DNA of 51,074 nucleotides, from positions 1-51,074 of the forward strand of contig JBASOJ010000045.1 of NCBI GenBank assembly GCA_049658145.1. The letters are read 5' to 3'. This document shows positions 33,661-42,494 of this stretch, one piece after another (positions within the stretch are counted from its first letter, which is position 1; each line of letters starts with the position of its first letter). Both the position numbers and the translations under genes were made by a program. Origin of the DNA: UBA6100 sp049658145. GTDB lineage: Bacteria > Actinomycetota > Coriobacteriia > Anaerosomatales > Anaerosomataceae. Below the pieces are notes generated by a model that worked only from the letters and a program-made list of their open reading frames with translations, had not been told where the DNA came from and searched no databases.

Positions 33661-34386
33661 CTACCGCAGGATCTTGCTGAGGAAGAGCTTGGTGCGGTCG
33701 TGCTTCGGATTCCTGAAGAAGTGCTCGGGCGTTCCGTCCTCGATGATGCTGCCCTCGTCCAGGAAGATGACGCGGTCCGCGGCCTCCTGGGCGAAGCCCA
33801 TCTCATGGGTGACGACCACCATCGTGATGCCGCTATGGGCGAGGTCGATGATGACGTCCAGCACCTCCTGGATCATCTCCGGGTCGAGTGCCGAGGTGGG
33901 CTCATCGAAGAGCATGATCTTGGGGTGCATGTTGAGCGCGCGGGCGATAGCTACGCGCTGCTGCTGGCCTCCGGAGAGTTGCGCGGGATACTGGTCCGCC
34001 TTCTCCCGAAGCCCGACGCGCTCGAGGTACCCGAGCGCGGTCTCGGTGGCCTCCTCTTTGGGTACACCTTTGACCACGATCGGTGCGAGCGTGCAGTTTT
34101 CGAGCACCGTCTTGTGCGGATACAGGTTGAACGACTGGAAGACCATCGCAACTTGCTGCCGCACCTTGGCGATGGGTGCCCGGTGCGCCATGAGGTCCAC
34201 CGCATCCACCACCACATGACCGGAGCTCGGGCGTTCGAGCATGTTGATACAGCGGATCAGCGTGGACTTGCCACCGCCGGACGGGCCGATCACCACGAGC
34301 TTCTCACCCATCGGGACTTCCAGATTGATGTCCTTGAGAACGTGGTGAAGCCCGAAGTGCTTGTTGACGTCGACCAGCTTGATCAC
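33661..34386 (-). CDS. polar amino acid ABC transporter ATPase (GlnQ/ArtP type)
   Basis: The 241-residue ATPase is first gene of the importer operon. GTG 34386 is chosen because AAGGAG lies six bases upstream and the sequence then opens VIKLVDVNKHFGLHHVLKDI as in GlnQ; a GTG 11 codons upstream is less well placed. Motifs are IGPSGGGKSTLIRCIN (Walker A), AQLSGGQQQRVAIARALNMH (signature), IMLFDEPTSALDPEM (Walker B) and VVVTHEMGFA (H-loop). It energises the two permeases downstream. The binding-protein gene starts ~110 bases later. Confidence 0.95.
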   Translation of the reverse strand: MIKLVDVNKHFGLHHVLKDINLEVPMGEKLVVIGPSGGGKSTLIRCINMLERPSSGHVVVDAVDLMAHRAPIAKVRQQVAMVFQSFNLYPHKTVLENCTLAPIVVKGVPKEEATETALGYLERVGLREKADQYPAQLSGGQQQRVAIARALNMHPKIMLFDEPTSALDPEMIQEVLDVIIDLAHSGITMVVVTHEMGFAQEAADRVIFLDEGSIIEDGTPEHFFRNPKHDRTKLFLSKILR

Positions 34387-34572
34387 GCGCTGCTCCTTCA
34401 CGCTGGTGCCGTCGATCACGGACTTCGGACCGCGATTGTGCCGGATGGTGCACCGGCCGGCCGGCGACTGGCCCCACGAGACTCACGTGCGTGCGCCTAT
34501 CTTCCCTGAAAAGGGGCCGTCGCACCAGCGCACGTGGCAGAAGGGCCGGAGGGCGACACCTCGAAAGCTCGG

Positions 34573-34597
34573 CGGGGTATCGAACCTGCGACTACCC
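34573..34597 (-). terminator. hairpin overlapping the stop codon of the amino acid permease
   Basis: GGGGTA and TACCCC form a perfect 6-bp stem around a 13-base loop. The TAG stop of the permease lies inside the 5' arm on the minus strand. No T-run follows. The loop happens to contain GGTTCGA as in a tRNA T-loop, but no tRNA is present. Confidence 0.45.
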
Positions 34598-35746
34598 CAC
34601 TGACACGAGCGACCCGACCGCCATCAGCACGAGGGCGAGCAGCGCGGCGCCGAGCATCGGGGGGCTGCCCCATCGGCCGAGCGCCCATGCTGGATCGGTC
34701 ACCGCACCGGTGCGCTGCGCGACCCGGTACATCGGGAGCGTGATAAGCGCCACCACGATCGCCGTGGCGCCGGCGGCCAGGCGCAGCCACTCGAGGAACT
34801 CGAGTGCGCCGAGCCACAGCACCAGGAGCGACGGCAGTGTGGCGAAGAGCCACGCCAGGCGCGGGGAGATGGCGGTGCGCTCGTGCAGGATGTCGGCGAG
34901 CGCGAGCGAGACCGACCAGTAGCTGGTCACGAGCGCCGCCACGATGAGCAGTGAGCCCACAACGCCGGTCCACGACCCGAGGGCCTCAGAGATGCCGATG
35001 ATGGCGACCTCGGTCACCTCGGCGGAGACACCGAGGGCGATGAGCGCGACGGCTGCCGTGAGGGCACCGTTGATGGCGAGGCCCGTCATGATCGCGCGTG
35101 CAGCACCGTGGTGGTCGGAACCAAGCCCCTTCACGACCTGCGGGACGCTGTAGAAGGTCCAGTACGCGTACATCACCATGCCGTACAGCGCGAGCCACTC
35201 GGTGGTCGAGCCCCCGGGGGCGAGCGGTAGGTTCACGGGCGCACCGAAGGCCCCCGCGCCGATCGCCGCGATGAAGGCGACGAGCACCAGCGCGCCGAAC
35301 CGCTCGGCGATGCCCACCGCCTTCAGGCCGAAGAAGACGACGCCGGCCGATACGATGTACACGAGCACCTCGGCCACCCTGCGATGGATACCGGTGAGGT
35401 CCGCAACGATCTCTCCGGCGCCGGAGACGTATGCGGCGAGGTTCGCGAGGAATGCGAGGCTGAGCAGCGCGAACACGCTCCAGAGCAGCCACTGACCCAC
35501 GCGGCCGCGAAGCACATACAGACGCATCAGCTCCACGATCTGGAGATCGCGGCCGGTGCGGAAGAGCACCTCGGCGAGCATGAGATGAACGAGTGCGCTC
35601 GCCGCCCAGGCGATCGGGAGGATGAGAGCGAGCCCGACGAGACCGACCTCTTTGGCCAGGTACGGCACCGCCATGATGCCGGCACCCACGCCGGCGCCGA
35701 CCATGAGCGACGTCGCTTCCCAGCGTGTGAGCCGGTGGGCCTCCAT
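34592..35746 (-). CDS. HAAAP-family (Trp/Tyr permease type) amino acid transporter
   Basis: A 384-residue protein with about eleven membrane helices. It opens LTRWEATSLMVGAGVGAGIM then AVPYLAKEVG, the GxGxGxGxLxLP-like first helix of aromatic amino acid permeases (HAAAP/APC superfamily). Further helices include FGALVLVAFIAAIGAGAFGA and YGMVMYAYWTFYSVPQVVKG. GGAGGCGGGGAG precedes ATG 35746. It lies upstream of the arginine importer operon in the same direction, with a 170-base gap holding a promoter. The substrate is not determinable from sequence. Confidence 0.85.
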   Translation of the reverse strand: MEAHRLTRWEATSLMVGAGVGAGIMAVPYLAKEVGLVGLALILPIAWAASALVHLMLAEVLFRTGRDLQIVELMRLYVLRGRVGQWLLWSVFALLSLAFLANLAAYVSGAGEIVADLTGIHRRVAEVLVYIVSAGVVFFGLKAVGIAERFGALVLVAFIAAIGAGAFGAPVNLPLAPGGSTTEWLALYGMVMYAYWTFYSVPQVVKGLGSDHHGAARAIMTGLAINGALTAAVALIALGVSAEVTEVAIIGISEALGSWTGVVGSLLIVAALVTSYWSVSLALADILHERTAISPRLAWLFATLPSLLVLWLGALEFLEWLRLAAGATAIVVALITLPMYRVAQRTGAVTDPAWALGRWGSPPMLGAALLALVLMAVGSLVSVG

Positions 35747-35770
35747 CTCCCCGCCTCCTTCAGAACAGTC

Positions 35771-36871
35771 CTACAGCGTCGCTATCTCTACGTACGGTAT
35801 CCGGCGGTCGAGCATCCCGGCGGGATCGATGTCCCACGAGAACGCGAAGATGTCGCTGTGGTACGTGACGTGCGGCCACCGGCGAACGACCGGCAGCAAC
35901 GGGTCACCGTCGGCGAGGCCGACCATCAGATACGCGTGCCCGCGCTCGAACGCCCGGGTGGCGCACGCGCCGACGAGCGCCCGCATCACCTGCGGGTCGT
36001 CATCGGCGACCGCGATGCAGGCCGCGAACGAGAGTGGCATCGCCTCCCCCGGCGCGGTCAGCCGCTGCATCCCGGACAACCGGGCGGCCGCGTCGTACCC
36101 GGGCCGCAGACGCGTGAGCGCGCGCCCGTAGCCCTCCACGATGTCCTGTTTGTACGCCATCTGGTCCCAGGCGGCCATCACGCCGAGAATCGCGTTGCCG
36201 CGGTGCGCGATCATCACGTCGTGCGCCGCGAGCCCGCGCATCCTGGCCCGGCCCGCGAAGTCTTCGAGCGAGTACGCGGGGAAGAACTGGCGGCTCGCGC
36301 CATGCCCCCGCAGGAACGCGACCACCTGGGGCATCATGGCATCGGACGCGAAGCCCACGCGGATTCCGGAGACCGGACGCGGCTGGTGGCGCCGGAGCAG
36401 GATCGCGCAGGTCGTGAGGCCCGAAAGGCGCACCGCGCGCAACCCGCCCGGTGGGCGTCGCTCGATGAGCGCGCCCCGCGCACGCGGGTTCTCGCGTGCG
36501 ATCACGCCGAGGTACACCATGCCGGGCGGGCTGAGCTCGCGCGCGAGGCGAGCGCCGCGCTGCACGAGCCAGTTGCCGCGAGACCCTTCGGCGATGCGGA
36601 TCTGGCCGAGGTAGCCGGTCGTCGTCTCGATGCCATTCACGAACGTTTGGCGTTCGGCGCGGCAGGCCATTCCCGCCAGCGTGCCGTCGGGCAGGTGGCG
36701 GCCCACGATCACGTCACACGGGTCGCCCATGACCGTCGTGCCGAGGAAGTAGTCGGGCTCGCGCGCGAAGCGCACCGTGACCGCACCGGGCATCGGCGTG
36801 GAGCCGACGAGGCGCCGGAGGTCGGGCTCGTCTTCGGCGGTGGCGAGGCGGATGTCGAAGCCGCCGCTCAC
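35771..36871 (-). CDS. tandem GNAT-fold acetyltransferase-like protein
   Basis: The protein has 366 residues. GTG 36871 overlaps the stop of the radical-SAM gene as GTGA, giving translational coupling. The first GNAT domain (~5-150) has FDIRLATAEDEPDLRRLV, DVIVGRHLPDGTLAGMACRA, YLGQIRIAEGSRGNWLVQRG (acetyl-CoA loop position R-x-x-G-x-W) and MVYLGVIARENPRARGALIE. The second (~190-366) is more degenerate, with FAACIAVADDDPQVMRALVG then ACATRAFERGHAYLMVGLAD. Tandem GNAT proteins often have one inactive domain. The coupling with a B12 radical-SAM protein suggests they act on the same product, unidentified. Confidence 0.8.
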   Translation of the reverse strand: MSGGFDIRLATAEDEPDLRRLVGSTPMPGAVTVRFAREPDYFLGTTVMGDPCDVIVGRHLPDGTLAGMACRAERQTFVNGIETTTGYLGQIRIAEGSRGNWLVQRGARLARELSPPGMVYLGVIARENPRARGALIERRPPGGLRAVRLSGLTTCAILLRRHQPRPVSGIRVGFASDAMMPQVVAFLRGHGASRQFFPAYSLEDFAGRARMRGLAAHDVMIAHRGNAILGVMAAWDQMAYKQDIVEGYGRALTRLRPGYDAAARLSGMQRLTAPGEAMPLSFAACIAVADDDPQVMRALVGACATRAFERGHAYLMVGLADGDPLLPVVRRWPHVTYHSDIFAFSWDIDPAGMLDRRIPYVEIATL

Positions 36872-38199
36872 TGCGTCCCCAGGTGCATGCTCTGCTTCTT
36901 GAACGCTTCGCGGCGGAAGAGCGGATTGTACGCGCAAAAGAGGGCGAACCGTTCGAGCGATGCCATGTTCGTGTGGGGCTCGAACGCGCGCTTCACGATC
37001 GACGCCGGGCTGCTCCACCGCTGTCGGCACTGCCAGGCCGCCTCGGTGAGCTCGTCGGCGGTCATGCGCGCGGGTCGAAAGGCGGCGTGGTTGAAGCGGT
37101 AGTCGGGATGGAGCCACCACTTCCCGTCATAGAGCAGGCGCCCCTCCTCCTTCAGCCGCGCGTAGAGCGGCGTCGACGGGTAGGGCATCAGCACGTTGAA
37201 GGCCGAGAAGGTGAAGCGCTGGTCGAGCGCCCACTCGCAGGTGTCGGCGATCGACTCGAGCGTCTCGTGCTCGTAGCCCACGAGAAAGGCCGCCCACGTC
37301 TGCAGGTGGTGCGCCCGGAGCGCGGCGACCTCGTCTCGGTAGGCATCGAACCCGCGCAGGTTCGTCGCCTTGTGCATCTGCCGAAGGTTCTCCGGGTCCA
37401 GGCTCTCGAAGCCGATCACGTTGCCGAGGCAACCGCTCTCCACCATGAGCCGCAGCATCTCAGGGTCCCGCGCATGATCCACGCTCACCTGCGACACCCA
37501 CCTGATGCGCAGGGGAATGAGCGCGCGCATGAGCTCTTTGGCCGCCTCGGGATCCGCAACGAGGTTGTCATCCACAAAGAACAGGCTGCGGAGCTTCTGC
37601 TCGCGGATCTCGGCCGCGACGTCCTCGGCTGGCCGCGCGTACTGCCGATGGCCGAAGTACTCGGTGACTGCGCAGTACTCGCAGGAGTTGGTGCATCCGC
37701 GCCCGAACTGCGTGAGTGAGATCGGCAGGTACCCCTTGCCCGCATAGAGGTCGCGCCTGGGCAGCGCCCCGCGTTGCGGCGCCCCCACGCCGCCGTCGTA
37801 GCGCGGACGGAGCCGGCCCTCGTGGGCGTCGCGAACGACCTGCGACCACAGCGCCTCAGCATCTCCCGTGAACACGGCGTCGGCGTGCTCGGCCACCTCG
37901 TCGGGCACCAGCGTGGCATGCATCCCGCCCATCACGACCGGCACGCGCCTGGCGCGGTACCCGGCGGCGATCTCGTAGGCGCGCCGCGCCGTGAACGTCT
38001 CGATGTTGATCGCGACGAGGTCGGTCGGCTCGTCGTAGTCGATCGTGTCGATGCGGTCGTCGAGCAGACGGCAGTCCACCCCGGCGGGCGTGAGGCCGGC
38101 GAGCACGCCGAGAGATAGCGGCTCCATCCGGGCGTCATCGATGAACCGGTCGCCGCGTTCGGTGCGGCCGAGGGTGGGCTTGATGAACGTCACGAGCAT
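36868..38199 (-). CDS. B12-binding radical SAM protein
   Basis: A 443-residue enzyme. The N-terminal cobalamin-binding-like domain (~1-145) shows MLVTFIKPTLGRTERGDRFI, LAGLTPAGVDCRLLDDRID and VVMGGMHATLVPDEVAEHAD. The radical SAM core follows: FGRGCTNSCEYC supplies Cys169, Cys173 and Cys176 for the 4Fe-4S cluster, and FVDDNL and CLGNVIGFESLDPENL fit the class B MiaB/BchE-like fold. It probably performs a methylation, cyclisation or rearrangement. The substrate is unknown. A GTGA overlap couples it to the GNAT gene. CATAC-GCCCT-GTATG at 38238-38252 upstream could be an operator. Confidence 0.9.
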   Translation of the reverse strand: MLVTFIKPTLGRTERGDRFIDDARMEPLSLGVLAGLTPAGVDCRLLDDRIDTIDYDEPTDLVAINIETFTARRAYEIAAGYRARRVPVVMGGMHATLVPDEVAEHADAVFTGDAEALWSQVVRDAHEGRLRPRYDGGVGAPQRGALPRRDLYAGKGYLPISLTQFGRGCTNSCEYCAVTEYFGHRQYARPAEDVAAEIREQKLRSLFFVDDNLVADPEAAKELMRALIPLRIRWVSQVSVDHARDPEMLRLMVESGCLGNVIGFESLDPENLRQMHKATNLRGFDAYRDEVAALRAHHLQTWAAFLVGYEHETLESIADTCEWALDQRFTFSAFNVLMPYPSTPLYARLKEEGRLLYDGKWWLHPDYRFNHAAFRPARMTADELTEAAWQCRQRWSSPASIVKRAFEPHTNMASLERFALFCAYNPLFRREAFKKQSMHLGTQ

Positions 38200-38316
38200 G
38201 TGCGGCTCCGCTGCCCTCGCGCTGCACGGAAGACAACCATACGCCCTGTATGTTCCCGAGCGAGCGCGGACGGGCCGCTACAGGAGAGCCATGAATCACG
38301 TTACCGCAGGGGCGCT

Positions 38317-38357
38317 AGGGCCCTCGCAGTCGGGGAAGTCCCGACCACGAGGGCCCT
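38317..38357 (-). terminator. strong composite hairpin after the DUF5648 gene
   Basis: The outer arms AGGGCCCTCG and CGAGGGCCCT are perfect (10 bp). Inside, GTCGGG and CCCGAC form a further 6-bp stem around GAAGT, with CA bulges on both sides. It lies 45 bases past the DUF5648 stop and ahead of the radical-SAM promoter, so it separates the two units. There is no T-run. Confidence 0.65.
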
Positions 38358-38401
38358 CATCAGGCATCAGGTTCGCGTCGGTCAGAGCGCGAGATCACAC
38401 A

Positions 38402-39469
38402 CTACTGAGCCACGGAGTACGCGGGGCCCTCGTAGCTCCAGATGTGAGCGAGGTTCGCACGGACGTTCGCGATCTCGGTCGGGTCCGAGCTGTAGAAGTG
38501 CACACCCTTGCTCGGGCTGAAGAACCGGTAGACCGGCATGCCTTCGGTCATCGAGACGTTGTACGCCACGCCGTCGAGCGAGTAGATGGCGCCGAGGGTG
38601 TTGAGGATGTTGTTCTTCTCACCCTCGTCGGCGGTGTAGAGGTGTGTCCCGTTCTGCTTGTTGTAGAAGCGATAGAGGGGAGACGAGTTGGCCGGGTTGG
38701 CGGCATTGATGCCATAGCCCACGCCCTCGTAGGTGTAGATGTTGCCCATCGTGTCGCGGATGCGCTGCATCTCCGCCGCGTCCGAAGTGTAGAAGTGTGT
38801 GCCCGTCGAGGGGCGGAAGAAGCGGTAGACCGGGACATTCACGACCGGAGGAACCGGCTCCTGGACGGAGAACTCGCAGAGATCGGGACCCACGGGGTCG
38901 GCGTTTCCGACAATCGCGACGAGGTTGGCCCCATCGATTCCCACCGAGACCGTGATGTCCTTCCAGGTGCCGTCAACCCACTGGAACAACCTCAGATCCT
39001 CGTTGTATCCGTCGAGGGCTTCGGGGTCGTACTGCAGTGAGATGTCGAGCCCCTCGTACACCGCATCCACGCCAATCAGTGAGTAGCCGTTGAGGACGTG
39101 CTGGTAGCCGGGCGCGGCCGGGCGCTTGGGCCAATCCGAGAAGTCGTATGCGGTGATGGGAGCACCGCCAACCGCCCCGTCGACCGAGGTCACCGAGTCG
39201 AAGTGCAGGCGCATGATCGCGCCGCTCGTCCAGCCGTCATCGACACCGGTAGGAGGACCGACAGGGTGCCAGAACGTCCAGAAGCTTTCATGGGGGGAGA
39301 CATCGGTTGCAGCAGCAACCGGATACGTCGTGAACCCGGGGTTCCACAGAGTCGGATCCACAGGCGGGCTCACGACCTCGATAGCCTGCGCAACGTACGC
39401 GCCGGCAAAGCACGCGATGGCGAGCGCCAACGCAACGATGATGTACACACGACGGGACTGCACCTTCAC
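38402..39469 (-). CDS. exported protein with three DUF5648 repeats
   Basis: A 355-residue protein. GTG 39469 follows AGGTGAG. The N-terminal anchor/signal is VYIIVALALAIACFAGAYVA. A beta-rich domain follows (~35-205). Then come three ~45-residue DUF5648 (PF18885) repeats: VYRFFRPSTGTHFYTSDAAE, LYRFYNKQNGTHLYTADEGE and VYRFFSPSKGVHFYSSDPTE, each followed by a Y-x-Y/L-(E/D)-G-x-(A/G)-Y closing strand. DUF5648 repeats are found on secreted and cell-surface proteins and may bind glycans; the role is not established. It is monocistronic, flanked by a strong hairpin. Confidence 0.85.
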   Translation of the reverse strand: MKVQSRRVYIIVALALAIACFAGAYVAQAIEVVSPPVDPTLWNPGFTTYPVAAATDVSPHESFWTFWHPVGPPTGVDDGWTSGAIMRLHFDSVTSVDGAVGGAPITAYDFSDWPKRPAAPGYQHVLNGYSLIGVDAVYEGLDISLQYDPEALDGYNEDLRLFQWVDGTWKDITVSVGIDGANLVAIVGNADPVGPDLCEFSVQEPVPPVVNVPVYRFFRPSTGTHFYTSDAAEMQRIRDTMGNIYTYEGVGYGINAANPANSSPLYRFYNKQNGTHLYTADEGEKNNILNTLGAIYSLDGVAYNVSMTEGMPVYRFFSPSKGVHFYSSDPTEIANVRANLAHIWSYEGPAYSVAQ

Positions 39470-39658
39470 GATCTCACCTCTCCTAGCTGTCGGTTTGAGC
39501 GATCGAACACCTTCATCGCCGCAGAGAGCCCCCTCTCGCCTGTATCCACTACTGGAAGTGCCTGTCAGCAATAATCGGTCAAGCTGCAGCTGGGATTGAC
39601 CGCTTTCCGGAGGTTCGCGACTAGCGGCACCCGTCGTCCTACGAACGGTAGTGTGGCG

Positions 39659-41386
39659 TCACTGAGTCGCGACGGGCGGTACCCACTCGTAGCCGGCGGG
39701 GACCAACTCCCCAAGCCCACTCGCCGTCATGCGGTAGAGCCGGATCGGCTTACCGCTGCTGGCAGCCGCGTCACGATAGCCGTAGACGGCGCTCACGTCG
39801 AACTCACGCACGAGGCGGTCTTCCGCCCCCTCCTCGAGCCAGCCGGCCAGCTCCGGATAGTGCAGCCACAGGGCGTCGTCGGCCAGGACAACGACGGTTG
39901 CGTCAGCCGACACGTAGTCGTGATACGCATCCGCGAACACGACGCTCGCCGCCCACGTGGGGATACGCAGCCGGTAGTAGTACGGCCACGGCACGGCGGT
40001 GATCAGCACATCGTCGGCACGGACGGACGACTCCACGCCCGTGGCGACGGCGTGCAGGTAGTCGGTGTCGATCTCGGCCACGGAGGCACGCACGAACCCT
40101 CGGCCGCCCTGATAGACGGCGGCGATCAGAGCGAGCGCAAGCACCACGCTGACCACGACCCGGGAGCGAGGAGGCGTCGCGACAGTCCGAATCGGGACGA
40201 GGAGCACTGCGGATGCCGCCACCGGCACCAGGAACGGCAGCAGATGCACGAGATACCGCGAGTCGGCCGCGTCGGCCCACACGTAGACCCCCAGGATGGT
40301 GAGGCCGGCGACCAGCAGCGGCACCCCCACATCACGGGCGCTCCCCTTGCGGAGTGCGAACGCCCCGGCAACGAGCGCAATCGCGATCGCCGGGTCCCTC
40401 AGCACAAACCGGTGGACGGCGAGAAGCGGATGCTCTCCGGCAACGAGCGCGATGATGCCGTCGAGGGCGAACGCCACCGGCAGCACGGCGGCAAGTGCGA
40501 CCCCCCACCACGCACCGGCGGATCCTCTCTCGGCAGACGGCCGCCTGCCGAGCGCGCGCAGCAGAAACGGCACGCCAACGCCCACGACGAGCGCGGTGCC
40601 AAGGACCGGCAGCAGGTTGCCCAGCAATTGGGCGGCGAACTCCGGCGGCGGGAACCATAGGAGCGCCGCGAGCGACACGGGCAGTGCGGCGGCGGCGGCC
40701 GCCGTGATCGCGCGCCTGCGCGTCCACCCGAACGACCCGAAGCCGAGCCAGAGCACGGGCGGTAGCACCACGATGTAGGCCGGCCGGGACAGTAGGAGGA
40801 GTGCGAGGACCAGGCCGGTCCCGAGGTCGCCGCCGTTGCTCCAGTCATCCGGACGAACGCGTGCCACCATCGCGAGAAGCGCGAGTGCGAGCAGCACCGA
40901 TACCGAGTCGGTCATCACGAAGCCCGACCAGTAGGTGAGGCTGTACGACGTGGCCACGAGCGCGGCAGCCGCAAGTCCCGCCCGCCGATCGCCGATCAGG
41001 CGTCGCGTGGCCACGTACGCCATCGGCACGGCCGCCAGCGCCGCGAGCGTGGTAACGATGTGTCCCGCCGCCTCCGACCCGACACCCAGCATGGTCACAA
41101 GCGCGACCAGCGCCGGATACGTCGATTTCAGCGCCGCGTAGCCCTCGGGAGGAAACGGCTGCCCTCCCGGCCCCAGCGTTCCGAACGGACTGCCAGAGAC
41201 GCGCAGGTTCTCGGCGATCATCAGGTAGTAGTACGAGTCAGGATAGATGAAGAACGCGAAACGATTGATGAGTTTCGCCACCAGAGAGAGGGTCATCAGC
41301 GCCGCGACACCGACAACGGGTACGAGACGAACCCATGGACCGGCCGGCTGCTCATCGCCGCCCAGTCTGTGCTTCAGGGATGGCAT
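39659..41386 (-). CDS. multi-spanning GT-C (PMT/ArnT-like) glycosyltransferase
   Basis: The 575-residue membrane protein has about 11-13 helices. The first loop carries FAFFIYPDSYYYLMIAENL, where the Asp in the D-S-Y-Y motif corresponds to the conserved acidic residue of GT39/GT83-type GT-C enzymes. DAADSRYLVHLLPFLVPVAA is the late conserved R-Y segment. A soluble extracytoplasmic domain makes up the last ~150 residues. It likely transfers a sugar from a polyprenyl phosphate donor on the outer membrane face. No glycan cluster is adjacent except the YfhO-type protein at 44.5 kb. Confidence 0.8.
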   Translation of the reverse strand: MPSLKHRLGGDEQPAGPWVRLVPVVGVAALMTLSLVAKLINRFAFFIYPDSYYYLMIAENLRVSGSPFGTLGPGGQPFPPEGYAALKSTYPALVALVTMLGVGSEAAGHIVTTLAALAAVPMAYVATRRLIGDRRAGLAAAALVATSYSLTYWSGFVMTDSVSVLLALALLAMVARVRPDDWSNGGDLGTGLVLALLLLSRPAYIVVLPPVLWLGFGSFGWTRRRAITAAAAAALPVSLAALLWFPPPEFAAQLLGNLLPVLGTALVVGVGVPFLLRALGRRPSAERGSAGAWWGVALAAVLPVAFALDGIIALVAGEHPLLAVHRFVLRDPAIAIALVAGAFALRKGSARDVGVPLLVAGLTILGVYVWADAADSRYLVHLLPFLVPVAASAVLLVPIRTVATPPRSRVVVSVVLALALIAAVYQGGRGFVRASVAEIDTDYLHAVATGVESSVRADDVLITAVPWPYYYRLRIPTWAASVVFADAYHDYVSADATVVVLADDALWLHYPELAGWLEEGAEDRLVREFDVSAVYGYRDAAASSGKPIRLYRMTASGLGELVPAGYEWVPPVATQ

Positions 41387-41504
41387 GCGCCGAGTCTAGC
41401 AGAGCCCCCACGCGAAAGGCCCGTCTAGGCGAGCCTTCGGTGATCGGGTGCGATTGCAGCTAGCATAGGCCGACGATAACGCCCCCACAGTCTATAACTG
41501 CAAT

Positions 41505-41517
41505 TCACAATTTGTGA
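41505..41517. promoter_or_regulatory. operator-like dyad upstream of the zwf relic
   Basis: TCACAA-T-TTGTGA is a perfect 6-bp-arm dyad in an AT-rich island, next to TATAAC (a possible -10). It resembles a CRP/FNR- or GntR-like half-site arrangement. It may be the old promoter region of the zwf-gnd unit or serve the divergent glycosyltransferase. Confidence 0.4.
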
Positions 41518-41796
41518 CAGTTCGCACCTGCGAGTCCGACGAGTTGGGCACATAGACGAGGACGGCGCCATGCGGCGCCGCGCGGCTCGGTCGCGATCAG
41601 AACCGCACCTGAATCGGCAGGAAGAGGAGCTCATGCCACAGCGAGATGCAGCACCCACGGTCCTCGTGGTGTTCGGCGCGACGGGCGACCTGATGGCGCG
41701 CAAGATCGTGCCGTCGCTCTTCCACCTCAACCGCGACGGCCTGCTCCCGCCGCTGCTCCGCGTCGTCGGTTTCTCGCGACGTTACTGGTCCGATGA

Positions 41797-41808
41797 TGCA
41801 CGCGTGCA
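41797..41808. repeat. 12-bp perfect palindrome at the first zwf deletion point
   Basis: TGCACGCGTGCA is self-complementary. It lies exactly where G6PDH homology jumps from WSDD to the CTNKLFYLAVPP block. Confidence 0.75.
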
Positions 41809-42306
41809 CGAACAAGCTCTTCTATCTCGCGGTCCCGCCACAGAACTATGAGACGATCCTCGGCAACCTCGCCCGGAGCACTCTCACGGCCGCATGCAGC
41901 GCCGAGACCGGCTCCACGCGCGTGCTCGTCGAGAAGCCCTTCGGCCACGATGTCGCCAGCTCGAAGGCCCTCGACGATCTGCTCGCCTCGCTCTTCCGCG
42001 AGGAGCAGATCTATCGCATCGACCACTATCTCGCCAAGGAGATGCTCCAGGGGATCCTCGCGTTCCGCTCCCACAACGACGCGGACTCCATCAGGACCGC
42101 GCGCCACGCTTCTCGGCAGCCTGCGGCCGCTCAGGTCCGACGAGGTGGCGCGCCGGACCTATCGGGCTCAGTACGACGGCTACCGGCAGATCACCGGGAT
42201 CGGGTCGGGGCACTTCGTGAAGATGGTCCACAACGGCATCGAGTACGGCATGATGCAGGCGATCGCCGAGGGCTTCGCTGTGATGCACCACTCTCCGCGC
42301 GATCTC

Positions 42307-42323
42307 GAGCCCGTATCGGGCTC
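42307..42323. repeat. inverted repeat at the gnd deletion point
   Basis: GAGCCCG-TAT-CGGGCTC, perfect 7-bp arms, lies where 6-phosphogluconate dehydrogenase homology skips ~45 residues (between HHSPRDLEPV and GESAWTIET). Confidence 0.75.
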
Positions 42324-42494
42324 ACCGGGCCACACCGGGGAGAGCGCCTGGACGATCGAGACTGCACGGGAGGCGGGCATCCCGGTGCCGGGAATCGAGG
42401 CGGCGCTCCAGTTCAGGATCGATGCCGGGGAGAGCCCCAGCTACACGGGCCGGGTCGTGCAGGCGCTACGCAACGAGTTCGGAGGGCACGGGCT

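Noticed and set aside
34573..34597. A tRNA T-arm-like string (GGTTCGA between paired G/C runs) that might be an attachment-site remnant
   Set aside because: No acceptor, D or anticodon arm can be drawn, and the pairing is explained by a simple stop-codon hairpin. No integrase is nearby.
35384..37102. A 572-codon open frame on the plus strand
   Set aside because: It crosses three minus-strand genes with good homology and has no domain-like sequence itself.
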